The notes: a model not told the origin generated them from the sequence alone. Positions 24,092 through 31,962 are shown, counted from the stretch's first letter. The stretch: DNA of 35,170 bases from an uncultured Bacillota bacterium (GCA_947385365.1 CANDKT010000011.1:1-35170), one strand, 5' to 3'. Numbers and translations: made by a program.

Positions 24092-24137
24092 GAAAACAAA
24101 GGACTGCCGCGGCGTTTTGGAAAAGCCGGGCAGTCCT
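24092..24137 (-). terminator. terminator of the degV gene
   Basis: An AGGACTGCC/GGCAGTCCT stem (24100-24108 with 24129-24137), extended by inner CGGC/GCCG and TTTT/AAAA pairing, is followed on the minus strand by TTTGTTTT. It also separates the convergent LRR pair. Confidence 0.8.
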
Positions 24138-24142
24138 GTCAG

Positions 24143-25048
24143 TCAGGGCGTCAGAGGAATCGCGCGGGGGAGAATCGAGACGCCGATAGGCGTCGGGCCG
24201 GTGTGGACGCCGATGGTAACGCCCACGTGGTAGGGTTCCCAAACGGGAACGTTCCAGCCGCGTTCCGACAGACCGGCTTGGAGCTGACGGGTGAAGTCGT
24301 CGTATTCCGCCTGATCCAAACCGCCCCCCGTGATGACGCGCCAAGCGTTCAGGTCCAGGTTTTCCCGCTGTATGTGACGGTAGAACAGTTCCCGTACCCG
24401 GACAAGAGACTTTTTGCGGCCCTGCGCGATGCCGTCGGAAATCAGTTCGCAGTCCTTGTAGCCGATGAGAGGCTTGACCTTCAACAACGCGCCGGTCGTT
24501 GCGGCTGCTTTGCCGATGCGGCCGCCGTGGTGGAGGTAATCCAAGTCGTTGGTGGTGAAGAAGATGCGCCCGCCAGGACGCAGAGCTTCCAAGGCAGAGA
24601 CCGCCTCTTCCAGGGAAAGGTCCCGGTCCCGAAGCACGGCGGCTTCTTCTACGAGTTGGCCTTGCAGTACGGTGGCCAGCTGGGAGTCCATGACGTAAAC
24701 CTGAGCTTTGGGGAAGTCCTCCAGCAGCGTTTCCCGCGCGTTGCGCGCCGCCTGGATTGAGCCGCTGAACCGCGCGTTGAGACAGATGCACAAAACCGGC
24801 ATACCTGCCTGCGCGGCGGGCCGAAAGGCTTCCAAATAGTCCTCCACCGTAGGCATGGACGTTTTGGGGAAGACTCCGGGCCGGTCCGCCATCATCTGGT
24901 AAAATTCCTGCGCTGAGATGTCCCGTTCTTCCCGGTAGTAGGGACCGTCTTCGAAGGCTACGTAGAAGGACACCATAGTGATCCCTAACCGTTGTGCCCG
25001 TTCCCGTCCCAGATCGCAGGCGCTGTCACTGACAATTTGAAATTTCAT
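24143..25048 (-). CDS. DegV-family fatty-acid-binding protein
   Basis: Cytoplasmic protein of 301 residues in the DegV family. Members bind a single fatty acid and, as FakB-type subunits, can present it to a fatty acid kinase. The N-terminal I-V-S-D-S-A-C-D-L motif, K-T-S-M-P-T (residues 62-67) and L-N-A-R-F-S-G-S (about 89-96, with the conserved ligand-site serine region) are visible, as is the conserved C-terminal G-V-T-I-G-V-H-T-G-P. No FakA-like kinase is in the window, so its metabolic partner is not seen. The ATG follows AAGGAG. Its promoter (25120-25148) and terminator indicate a single-gene unit. Confidence 0.9.
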   Translation of the reverse strand: MKFQIVSDSACDLGRERAQRLGITMVSFYVAFEDGPYYREERDISAQEFYQMMADRPGVFPKTSMPTVEDYLEAFRPAAQAGMPVLCICLNARFSGSIQAARNARETLLEDFPKAQVYVMDSQLATVLQGQLVEEAAVLRDRDLSLEEAVSALEALRPGGRIFFTTNDLDYLHHGGRIGKAAATTGALLKVKPLIGYKDCELISDGIAQGRKKSLVRVRELFYRHIQRENLDLNAWRVITGGGLDQAEYDDFTRQLQAGLSERGWNVPVWEPYHVGVTIGVHTGPTPIGVSILPRAIPLTP

Positions 25049-25119
25049 AACTTTCTCCTTGTTGCCCTCTGCCCAGCCGCCGCCGGGCGCCGCTGGTATA
25101 TTTTAGGTAGCAAAAAGTA

Positions 25120-25148
25120 ATTTTACCACAAAAAGAGAATTTTGTCAC
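25120..25148 (-). promoter_or_regulatory. degV promoter
   Basis: On the minus strand, GTGACA (25143-25148) and TAAAAT (25120-25125), each a 5/6 match, are separated by 17 bp, in an A/T-rich stretch 71 bp upstream of the start codon. Confidence 0.65.
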
Positions 25149-25164
25149 CTGTTTTTTTGCTCAC

Positions 25165-25345
25165 GCTCGCAGCGCCGGGGTCCAGGGGGCCGGTCTCTTG
25201 TTAATTGCCCACGCTTCGCCGCATCGGGGTCCAGGGGGTTGGCCCCCTGGCGGGGTTTGGGGCGGAGCCCCAATGGGGTGCGGGGCTAGCCCCGCCATTC
25301 GTTCTTAAAGTTCTTTCTAGTTCTCTTTCTTTCAAGAAAGAGAAC
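25165..25345 (-). repeat. dispersed palindromic intergenic repeat, long copy C
   Basis: Most of the 355-bp gap 25049-25403 is this element. It has two starts (25176-25190 and 25224-25238, each reading GGGGTCCAGGGGG), a CCAGGGGG/CCCCCTGG palindrome (25231-25250), a GGGGCGGAGCCCC palindrome, a GGGGCTAGCCCC palindrome, and an A/T-rich inverted repeat with 12-bp arms GTTCTCTTTCTT/AAGAAAGAGAAC (25320-25345). The order of modules is the reverse of copy D near 29397-29548, so the two copies are in opposite orientation. No coding sequence or transposase accompanies it. Confidence 0.8.
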
Positions 25346-25403
25346 CCTTTCCCCTCAACGTACCGGAATCAAGAAACAAGCACAACAAAAGGTGGTAGAA
25401 ACG

Positions 25404-26129
25404 ATGTCTCAGGAACGTATCGACAAGCTGTTAGCTTCCACGGGACGCTGGTCCCGGAAAGAGGTCAGGGAATTGATCCGGCAGGGGCGGGTATTGGCAG
25501 ACGGCGTTTTGGCGAAACGCCCGGAGAGCAAATACGATCCTTCCTCGGTCTCCATCCAAGTAGACGGCGCGGCGGTGGAATGCGCCGCTTTTGTCTACCT
25601 CATGCTGAACAAACCGTCGGGACTCCTATCCGCGACGGAGGACAAACGGCAAGCCACGGTCTTGGACCTGCTGCCGGAACATTTACAGCGGCGCGGGCTG
25701 TTTCCTGTGGGGCGGCTGGATAAAGACACGACCGGACTGCTTCTGCTCACGGACGACGGGGCGTTAGGCCATCGGCTCCTCGCGCCGCGGAGCCATGTGG
25801 ATAAGGTCTACTTTGCGCGTGTAGCGGGGCCTCTCGACGCGGAGGATGTGGCGGCGTTCCGAAAGGGCATGACGCTGGAAGACGGTCTGCGCTGTCTCCC
25901 GGCGGAACTGGAGCCTTTAGAGGACGGCCGGAGCTGCCGGGTCACGCTGCGGGAGGGAAAATACCATCAGGTCAAGCGAATGCTGGCCGCCCGCGGCAAG
26001 CCGGTTCTGGAACTGAAACGCTTGTCCATAGGGCCTCTGGAACTGGACGAGACGCTACAGCCCGGACAATGGCGGGCGTTGCGGACGGAAGAACTGGCCG
26101 GACTGAAAAGAGTCCAGGCTGGGGTCTGA
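25404..26129 (+). CDS. rsuA: RsuA-family ribosomal RNA pseudouridine synthase
   Basis: The 241-residue enzyme isomerises a specific uridine in rRNA, most likely U516 of 16S rRNA by family. An N-terminal S4 RNA-binding domain (about residues 3-50, R-I-D-K-L-L-A-S-T-G) is followed by the catalytic domain with G-R-L-D-K-D-T-T-G-L-L-L-L-T-D-D-G (catalytic aspartate D106) and the C-terminal E-G-K-Y-H-Q-V-K-R-M motif of the RsuA/RluB/E/F group. The target site cannot be decided from the sequence. An AAAGGTGG site favours the ATG at 25404 over a GTG at 25392. An A/T-rich inverted repeat (26129-26137 with 26149-26157) spans the stop codon. Confidence 0.9.
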   Translation: MSQERIDKLLASTGRWSRKEVRELIRQGRVLADGVLAKRPESKYDPSSVSIQVDGAAVECAAFVYLMLNKPSGLLSATEDKRQATVLDLLPEHLQRRGLFPVGRLDKDTTGLLLLTDDGALGHRLLAPRSHVDKVYFARVAGPLDAEDVAAFRKGMTLEDGLRCLPAELEPLEDGRSCRVTLREGKYHQVKRMLAARGKPVLELKRLSIGPLELDETLQPGQWRALRTEELAGLKRVQAGV

Positions 26130-26169
26130 ATTTTTTGGGCGTTTTCCACAAAAAATTGAAGAAAACTTC

Positions 26170-26198
26170 TTGCCAAATGAGAGGGGAGCCGTTATAAT
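26170..26198 (+). promoter_or_regulatory. promoter of the CdaR-like regulator gene
   Basis: TTGCCA (26170-26175) and perfect TATAAT (26193-26198) with a 17-bp spacer, 37 bp upstream of the GTG start. Confidence 0.85.
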
Positions 26199-26235
26199 AA
26201 AAGCGTCGGACCATAGTGTATGAGGAGGGATAGAC

Positions 26236-27327
26236 GTGTCTAGCAGGATGTTCCAGAGTGTCGTTCTTCAAATGAAGGACAGCGTCAATCGGATGATCGG
26301 CGTCGTCGATTCTGAGGGCGTCGTCGTCGCGTGCAGTGAGCTGACCTGCATCGGAGAACATTGGCACGGCGCCGTTTTGGCAATCAATTCCACAGGCAAC
26401 GATGTCGCCTACTTTGAAGGCAAAACCTTCCGACCCCTGGCGGGCTGGAGCGCGCAGTTTGATTACGCCGCCTTCGTCAAAGGCGAGGACGAGCTGGCCG
26501 CATCCCTGTGCGCCATCGCAGTGGTAGCCTTCAACGGGGCCAAAACCTATTACGAGGAAAAACACGATAAAGCAACTTTTGTCAAAAATATCATCTCAGA
26601 CAATATCCTGCTGGGTGATATCTATACCCAAGCAAAGGAACTGCATTTTCTCTCCGAAGCGCCTCGGGCCGCGTTCCTGGTGCGGCAGCTGGGTCCGGCG
26701 GACGTCAGCGCGATTGACGTGATACGCGGCCTGTTTCCCGACGAACAGGCGGATTTCGTCATCTCGATCAACGAAACCGACATCGCTCTGATTAAGCAGC
26801 TCCCGGAGGGCGCGGATATCAAGGATTTGCAGAAGATCGCCAAGCAGATTTCCACCGCCGTCTCCCAGGAACTGGGCATCAAAGTCGTCATCGGAATCGG
26901 CACCGTAGTGGGCCATATCCGGGACTTGGCCCGCGCCTATAAGGAAGCTGGCGTCGCAATCGACGTGGGCAAGGTCTTCGAAACCGAGAAAACCGTCATC
27001 AATTACGAAAACCTCGGCATCGGCCGCCTGATCTATCAGCTGCCTACCATCCTGTGTCAGATGTTCCTTCAGGAAGTCTTCAAGAAAAACCCCATCGACG
27101 CCTTGGATCAGGAAACCCTTCTGACCATCAACAAGTTCTTCGAAAATAACCTCAACGTCTCCGAAACCGCCCGGAAACTCTTCGTTCACCGGAACACCCT
27201 GGTCTACCGCCTGGAGAAGATCAAAAAACTCACCGGTCTGGACCTGCGGGAGTTCGACGACGCCATCACCTTCAAGGTCGCCCTCATGGTCAAAAAGTAC
27301 CTCATTTCCCGGGGAATCGAATCGTGA
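26236..27327 (+). CDS. CdaR/PucR-type transcriptional regulator
   Basis: The 363-residue product is probably a DNA-binding activator. The N-terminal ~130 residues form a ligand-sensing region (conserved I-G-V-V-D-S-E-G-V-V-V-A-C-S). A central GGDEF-like CdaR domain follows (about residues 145-280), and the C-terminal PucR helix-turn-helix is clear: L-L-T-I-N-K-F-F-E-N-N-L-N-V-S-E-T-A, then L-F-V-H-R-N-T-L-V-Y-R-L-E-K-I (about 295-355). The start is GTG at 26236 with AGGAGG seven bases upstream; the ATG at 26248 is a weaker alternative. The ligand is unknown; the classic sugar-diacid assignment of E. coli CdaR should not be transferred. It has its own promoter and terminator and lies upstream of ftsEX. 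Confidence 0.85.
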   Translation: MSSRMFQSVVLQMKDSVNRMIGVVDSEGVVVACSELTCIGEHWHGAVLAINSTGNDVAYFEGKTFRPLAGWSAQFDYAAFVKGEDELAASLCAIAVVAFNGAKTYYEEKHDKATFVKNIISDNILLGDIYTQAKELHFLSEAPRAAFLVRQLGPADVSAIDVIRGLFPDEQADFVISINETDIALIKQLPEGADIKDLQKIAKQISTAVSQELGIKVVIGIGTVVGHIRDLARAYKEAGVAIDVGKVFETEKTVINYENLGIGRLIYQLPTILCQMFLQEVFKKNPIDALDQETLLTINKFFENNLNVSETARKLFVHRNTLVYRLEKIKKLTGLDLREFDDAITFKVALMVKKYLISRGIES

Positions 27328-27413
27328 ACCGGACCCTGCCCCGGCAGAGCCCGCTGTTTTCACGCCTTGGCTATTCTCGCGGGAAAATGCCTCTCTCAGA
27401 ACAAAAACCGCCT

Positions 27414-27448
27414 CCGGTGGAAGCATCTGTTTCCATCGGGGTTTTTTT
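27414..27448 (+). terminator. terminator of the CdaR-like regulator gene
   Basis: A 9-bp stem with one G-T wobble (CCGGTGGAA 27414-27422 with TTCCATCGG 27431-27439) is followed by seven Ts (27442-27448). Confidence 0.88.
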
Positions 27449-27468
27449 GCCCGGAGGAAAAAATGCGC

Positions 27469-27497
27469 TTGCAATCCGGCGCGGGATAGGTTACAAT
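27469..27497 (+). promoter_or_regulatory. ftsEX promoter with flanking TTACA repeats
   Basis: TTGCAA (27469-27474) and TACAAT (27492-27497) with a 17-bp spacer. From 27490 to about 27527, TTACA or its complement recurs (GTTACA, ATTACA, GGTAAC, ATTACA), including a GTTAC/GTAAC inverted repeat overlapping the -10 region, so an operator is possible. The leader to the ftsE start is about 164 bases; the rest of the 340-bp gap holds no other recognised element. Confidence 0.7.
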
Positions 27498-27667
27498 ATG
27501 ATTACAAAGGTAACAAAATAATTACACCCCCAAAAGATGGATCACAAAAAGGCGGGAAGGATGTGGGATTTGACGTTTACATCAATCGGAAGATGTGATA
27601 CACTCTAGTTCAAGGCGCTCCGGCAGGCGCGCGAAACAGAAATAGAAACATACATTCGGAGGAGCAA

Positions 27668-28357
27668 ATGGTACGGCTCATAGATGTATATAAAGAATAC
27701 GACAACGGGACCAAGGCTCTGAAAGGAGTCAATATGCGCATCGACGACGGGGAGTTCGTCTTTTTAGTCGGCCCGTCCGGCTCCGGGAAGTCCACCGTCA
27801 TCAAGCTCATCACAGGCGAGATCGCCGCCACAGAAGGCCGGCTGATGGTCAACGGTTACAGCTTGAGCAACATCAGCGTGCGGCAGATCCCCTACATGCG
27901 CCGGACTTTGGGCATCATCTTTCAGGATTTCCGGCTGATCGAGAAAAAAACTGTGTACGAAAACTTGTCCTTCGCCATGCGGGCAATCGGCGCGTCTGCA
28001 CGGGAACTGCGGCGGCGTATCCCATACGTCCTGGAGCTGGTGGGACTGGAACAAAAAGCAGACCATTACCCCGGCCAGCTGTCCGGCGGAGAACAGCAGC
28101 GGGTCGCCATCGCCCGGGCGTTGGTGAACAACCCCAGCATGATTATCGCCGACGAGCCAACCGGCAACCTGGACCCGCAGCGGTCCTTGGAGATCATGAC
28201 GTTGCTGGAACGCATCAACGAATTAGGTACCACCATGTTGGTGGTCACGCACGAAAGAGCCTTGGTCAACCGCTTCGCCAAACGGGTGGTGGCCATCGAA
28301 AACGGACGTATCATCAGCGACGAGACAGGTGGGTACTACAATGGCGAGAAAATTTGA
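27668..28357 (+). CDS. ftsE: cell division ATP-binding protein FtsE
   Basis: Cytoplasmic ABC ATPase of 229 residues that, with FtsX, transmits cytoplasmic ATP hydrolysis to extracellular peptidoglycan hydrolases at division. Motifs are Walker A GPSGSGKST (residues 35-43), Q-loop I-I-F-Q-D-F-R-L, the signature LSGGEQQRVAIARAL, Walker B IIADEPTGNLDP and H-loop VTHE. F-Q-D-F-R-L-I is typical of FtsE. A GGAGGAG site precedes the ATG. The stop overlaps the ftsX start region by 17 bp, so translation is coupled. Confidence 0.96.
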   Translation: MVRLIDVYKEYDNGTKALKGVNMRIDDGEFVFLVGPSGSGKSTVIKLITGEIAATEGRLMVNGYSLSNISVRQIPYMRRTLGIIFQDFRLIEKKTVYENLSFAMRAIGASARELRRRIPYVLELVGLEQKADHYPGQLSGGEQQRVAIARALVNNPSMIIADEPTGNLDPQRSLEIMTLLERINELGTTMLVVTHERALVNRFAKRVVAIENGRIISDETGGYYNGEKI

Positions 28358-29231
28358 CGCAGGTTACTATCTCAGCGAAGGCTTCCACTCCATCTTCACC
28401 CACGGCTTCATGTCGTTCGCCGCGGTGTGCATGATCGTGGCGTGTCTGCTGATTATGGGTTCGTTCTCCCTTGTAGCGGTGAACTTAGACCATATGTTAG
28501 GCGACCTGGAGGCAGAAAACGAGTTCATCGCATACGTCGACGACACCTACACCGAAGCGCAAGCGCGCGCCATGCAGAGCGAGTTGGAGAAGATCAGCAA
28601 CGTCTCCAAGGTGACGTTCGTCACCCGCGCGCAGGCGTTGGAGGACTTCAAGTCGGGCCGTGAGTCCAACCCCCTGCTGGACGACCTGGCCCCGGAGGTC
28701 CTACGGGACCGCTTCCGCATCCACGTCGCCGATATCGAGCAGCTCTCCGCTACCTGCGAGGCGGTACGCCTGGTGGAAGGCGTCGACGACCTGTCCGTCG
28801 CCTTGGAGATCGCGCAAGGCTTCATCCTGGTCCGCAATATCGCCACCGGCGTCGCGCTGGTTTTGATCGCTATTCTGGCCGTGGTGTCGCTGTTCATCAT
28901 CGCCAACACCATCAAACTGGCCACCTTCTACCGCCGCGAGGAAATCGCTATCATGAAAATGTGCGGCGCGACCAATGCCTTCGTACAATGGCCCTTCGTC
29001 GTGGAAGGCTTGATTTTAGGCTTGACCGGCGCGCTGCTGGCCTTCTTCGCCCAGTGGGGCATCTACCAGCTGGTCGCAAAGCTGGTCATACAAGGCAACG
29101 GCTTATCTTTGATTACCATCGTGGGCTACGAGTCTATGGCGCGTATGATCCTCCTGATCTTCTGCGCCACCGGCGCGTTGATCGGTGTCGGCGGGTCCCT
29201 GCTGGCAATCCGGAAGTTCTTACAGGTGTGA
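28341..29231 (+). CDS. ftsX: cell division protein FtsX
   Basis: Membrane partner of FtsE, 296 residues. The expected topology is visible: one helix at about residues 22-45, an extracellular domain of about 120 residues (Y-V-D-D-T-Y-T-E-A-Q-A-R to the V-E-G-V-D-D region) that contacts the hydrolase, then three helices (about 165-190, 215-240 and 260-285). The conserved E-E-I-A-I-M-K-M-C-G-A-T segment after the second helix is the FtsX/MacB-type coupling motif. The ATG at 28341 has AGGTGG upstream; a GTG at 28329 overlaps that site and is rejected. It overlaps ftsE and is followed 20 bp later by a very short membrane peptide gene. Confidence 0.95.
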   Translation: MARKFDAGYYLSEGFHSIFTHGFMSFAAVCMIVACLLIMGSFSLVAVNLDHMLGDLEAENEFIAYVDDTYTEAQARAMQSELEKISNVSKVTFVTRAQALEDFKSGRESNPLLDDLAPEVLRDRFRIHVADIEQLSATCEAVRLVEGVDDLSVALEIAQGFILVRNIATGVALVLIAILAVVSLFIIANTIKLATFYRREEIAIMKMCGATNAFVQWPFVVEGLILGLTGALLAFFAQWGIYQLVAKLVIQGNGLSLITIVGYESMARMILLIFCATGALIGVGGSLLAIRKFLQV

Positions 29232-29251
29232 GCGAAAGGGAGGTTCTCAGA

Positions 29252-29353
29252 ATGAAACGTTGGGATAGACAGCGTATTTTGATGGCTATCATGGCTGGAT
29301 TGTTGGCCGTACTCATGCTCCTGCCTATCATTGCGAATATCTTTGTAAAATAG
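29252..29353 (+). CDS. 33-residue single-TM peptide downstream of ftsX
   Basis: ATG at 29252 after AAAGGGAGG, stop TAG at 29351-29353. The product has a basic start (M-K-R-W-D-R-Q-R) followed by one hydrophobic helix (I-L-M-A-I-M-A-G-L-L-A-V-L-M-L-L-P-I-I-A) and a K end. The strong ribosome site, the 20-bp gap from ftsX and the clean basic-plus-helix design make it a credible small membrane protein rather than a chance frame. It probably sits in the same complex as FtsEX or modulates it, but function is unknown. A longer out-of-frame extension into ftsX is spurious. Confidence 0.65.
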   Translation: MKRWDRQRILMAIMAGLLAVLMLLPIIANIFVK

Positions 29354-29396
29354 TTGACGGTTTCTGTTATTCCGAACGGATTGGTTGCGGAGAAGT

Positions 29397-29548
29397 GTTC
29401 TTTTTCTTGAAAGAAAAAGAACCAAAAAGAACCTTTATGATTTTATGTTGGGCTCCGCCCAAACCCGCCAGGGCTCTGCCCTGGACCCGCCAGGGGGCGG
29501 AGCAAAAACCCCCTGGACCCCGATCCTGCGTGACCTCACCGTGGGCAA
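29397..29548 (+). repeat. dispersed palindromic intergenic repeat, long copy D
   Basis: It fills most of the gap between the small peptide gene and the M23 gene. Modules in order are an A/T-rich inverted repeat with 12-bp arms GTTCTTTTTCTT/AAGAAAAAGAAC (29397-29422), GGGCTCCGCCC (29450-29460), CCAGGG/CCCTGG (about 29468-29484), then CCCCCTGGACCCCGAT and GCGTGACCTCACCGTGGGCAAA. This is copy C in reverse order. The first hairpin could also end the ftsEX transcript. Confidence 0.8.
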
Positions 29549-29569
29549 AACTCAAAAAGGAGTCAAACC

Positions 29570-30805
29570 ATGAAAAGACATTCTCTTCTTCGCCGCATCG
29601 CGCCGTTGCTCCTCACCGCAGCGTTGGTCTTGCCCCTGACGGGTCAAGTCAGCGTGACGCCCGTTTCCGCGGTGACGCAGGCGGAGATCGACGCGCTCAA
29701 ATCCAGCGCCGGGGAGCTGGCCAGTCAGAAAAAAGACCTCCAAAACCAGCTGAAGACCATCCAAGCGGAAAAAGCGGACGCATTGGATCAGAAGGACGTT
29801 CTGGAACGTCAAATCGGCGTCATCCGCTCCGAGATTAAGAACACCGCGGAGCAAATTTCCAAATATCAGGAACTGATTACGCAGAAGGAAACGGAACTGA
29901 ACGAGACCTTGCAGAAAGAAGCGGAGCAGTACGATTTATTCTGCCGCCGCATCCGGACTATGGAGGAGGAAGGAGAAATTTCCTACTGGTCCATTCTGTT
30001 CTCGTCGAGCGATTTCACGGACTTGCTGGATCGGTTCATGATGGTGGAGGAGATCATCCAGTACGACAACAGCGTGATGGACAATCTGTTAGCGATTCAG
30101 GCGCAGGTGGAGGAGGAGAAAGCGAGTCTGGAAGAGACCAAGGCTGGTCTGGAAACCGCCAAAGCCGAGCAGGAGTCCGCGCGGAAGGAGTTGGAGAGTC
30201 AGGAAGCGGCAGTGGATAAACTGATCGGAGAGATCAACGAGAAGGAAGACGAATTGGAAAAAGCGGAGGCGGAGCTTCGCAAAGCCGCCGACGCGATGAA
30301 CGCGGAGATCAAGCGCAAAGAAAAAGAGCTTGCGGAACAGATCGCCAAGGTGGTCAGTGAATCCGGGTTCCAGTGGCCGCTGTCGGGCAGTTACAACACG
30401 CTCTCTTCGCTCTACGGGAACCGAACCCACCCGCTCACCGGCAAGCCCAACAACCATACCGGAATCGACATCCCCGCGCCTCGGAACACCCAGATCTACG
30501 CGTCCAAAAGCGGCGTGGTCATCACGTCGGAACGCGGCCGGTCCTACGGGGAGTACGTGGTCATCTCCCACAGCGACGGGACCAGCACGCTCTACGCGCA
30601 CATGAACCGCCGGGGCGTGTCCGAGGGCCAGACCGTCAAACAAGGTCAGGTGATCGGGTACGTGGGCACCACGGGTTCCTCCACCGGCAACCACCTGCAC
30701 TTTGAGGTCCGCGTCAACGGCAACCGGCGGGACCCTGTGGATTACTTCAAGGATAAGACGCTCTACGTCACCTACAAGGGCCAGAAACAGCAGCTGCCCC
30801 ACTGA
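29570..30805 (+). CDS. EnvC-like M23 family murein hydrolase activator / peptidase
   Basis: Secreted peptidoglycan hydrolase or activator of 411 residues. An N-terminal signal peptide (about residues 1-34, ending P-V-S-A) is followed by long coiled-coil segments (about 36-125 and 175-260) rich in K/E/Q heptads, then a C-terminal LytM/M23 domain (about 268-395). All zinc-site residues are present: H296 and D300 in N-N-H-T-G-I-D-I, H344 in L-Y-A-H-M and the H375-L-H377 motif, so it may be catalytically active. E. coli EnvC has lost these. Adjacent ftsEX supports the FtsEX-activated hydrolase role. It starts after AAAAAGGAG. Confidence 0.9.
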   Translation: MKRHSLLRRIAPLLLTAALVLPLTGQVSVTPVSAVTQAEIDALKSSAGELASQKKDLQNQLKTIQAEKADALDQKDVLERQIGVIRSEIKNTAEQISKYQELITQKETELNETLQKEAEQYDLFCRRIRTMEEEGEISYWSILFSSSDFTDLLDRFMMVEEIIQYDNSVMDNLLAIQAQVEEEKASLEETKAGLETAKAEQESARKELESQEAAVDKLIGEINEKEDELEKAEAELRKAADAMNAEIKRKEKELAEQIAKVVSESGFQWPLSGSYNTLSSLYGNRTHPLTGKPNNHTGIDIPAPRNTQIYASKSGVVITSERGRSYGEYVVISHSDGTSTLYAHMNRRGVSEGQTVKQGQVIGYVGTTGSSTGNHLHFEVRVNGNRRDPVDYFKDKTLYVTYKGQKQQLPH

Positions 30806-30808
30806 ATC

Positions 30809-30841
30809 AAGCCCGACAGGCTCCGCCTGCCGGGCTTTCGT
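30809..30841 (+). terminator. terminator after the M23 gene
   Basis: A 13-base stem with one A-C mismatch (30809-30821 with 30825-30837) lies a few bases after the stop codon, followed by a weak T-rich stretch. Confidence 0.7.
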
Positions 30842-30874
30842 TTGCCTGCGCTTCGGGAAAAAGAACACAAAACC

Positions 30875-30903
30875 TTGCCTAAACCTTGCGCTCGTGGTAA
30901 AAT
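30875..30903 (+). promoter_or_regulatory. trpS promoter
   Basis: TTGCCT (30875-30880) and TAAAAT (30898-30903) with a 17-bp spacer. The leader of about 54 bases is too short to hold a T-box. Confidence 0.8.
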
Positions 30904-30963
30904 AGTACGACACAATACGGGACGACTCCCCCGCCGCCCCGAGACAAAGGAGAAAACATTGCA

Positions 30964-31962
30964 ATGGACGAAAAAAAAGTTATGCTCTCCGGCATCCAGC
31001 CCAGCGGGGATCTGCACCTGGGCAATTACCTGGGCCCCCTGCGCCACTGGCCGGAGATGATCGAAGAATTTGACTGCTACTTCTTCATGGCCGACCTGCA
31101 CACCATCACCGTGCGTCAGGACCCCGCGCAATTACGCCGCCGGGTGCTGACGCAGGTGGCGCAGTACATCGCCTGCGGTCTGGACCCCGAAAAATGCACC
31201 ATCTTCATCCAATCCCACGTCCCCGCGCACGCGCAGTTAGGCTGGGTGCTGGACTGCTACACCATGTTCGGCGAGCTGTCCCGCATGACCCAGTTCAAGG
31301 ACAAGGCCGCCAAGCATAAGGACAACATCAACGCCGGTCTGTTCACCTACCCCGCCCTGATGGCGGCGGATATCCTGCTCTACCAGCCCGATTTCGTCCC
31401 CGTAGGCGATGACCAGAGACAGCACGTGGAGATCTGCCGGGATATCGCGGAACGGTTCAACGGCATCTACGGGGAGGTGTTCAAAGTCCCTCAGCCGCAC
31501 ATCGCCAAAGTGGGCGCGCGTATCATGAGCCTGAACGACCCGCAGTCCAAGATGAGCAAATCCAACCCGGAAGGCTGCGTGTTCCTGATGGAACGGCCCG
31601 AAGACATCTTGCGTAAGTTCAAGCGGGCGGTCACGGACAGCGACACGCAGCGTTGCGTCCGCTACGACCCGGAAACAAAACCTGGCGTGTCCAATCTGGT
31701 GCAGATCTACGCGGCGGCCACCGGCAAGAGCTTCGAAGCAATCGAAGCCGAGTTCGAAGGCAAAGGCTACGGGGCGTTCAAGCCCGCCGTCGGCGAGGCG
31801 GTCGTCGAAACTCTGCGCCCCATTCGGGAGGAGACCGAACGCCTGCTGGCCGACAAGGGCTACCTGGAGGGCGTTTACCGCACCGGCGCGGAACGCGCGG
31901 AACGGGTCGCGAACCGCACGCTGCGCAAGGTCTACAAGAAAATAGGGTTCGTCCCCCGCTGA
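30964..31962 (+). CDS. trpS: tryptophanyl-tRNA synthetase
   Basis: Class I synthetase of 332 residues that charges tRNA-Trp. The HIGH-type motif is H-L-G-N (residues 18-21) in S-G-D-L-H-L-G-N-Y-L-G, and KMSKS lies at residues 196-200. The tryptophan-pocket region F-M-A-D-L-H and the V-P-V-G-D-D-Q segment that reads the adenylate are present. Length is normal for the family. It heads a probable operon with wecA 20 bp later. Unlike the tryptophan transporter operon in this window, it has no T-box in front of it. Confidence 0.97.
   Translation: MDEKKVMLSGIQPSGDLHLGNYLGPLRHWPEMIEEFDCYFFMADLHTITVRQDPAQLRRRVLTQVAQYIACGLDPEKCTIFIQSHVPAHAQLGWVLDCYTMFGELSRMTQFKDKAAKHKDNINAGLFTYPALMAADILLYQPDFVPVGDDQRQHVEICRDIAERFNGIYGEVFKVPQPHIAKVGARIMSLNDPQSKMSKSNPEGCVFLMERPEDILRKFKRAVTDSDTQRCVRYDPETKPGVSNLVQIYAAATGKSFEAIEAEFEGKGYGAFKPAVGEAVVETLRPIREETERLLADKGYLEGVYRTGAERAERVANRTLRKVYKKIGFVPR

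Noticed and set aside
27324..27521. A 65-codon frame after the CdaR-like gene
   Set aside because: It runs through the terminator and into the ftsEX promoter, with no ribosome site.
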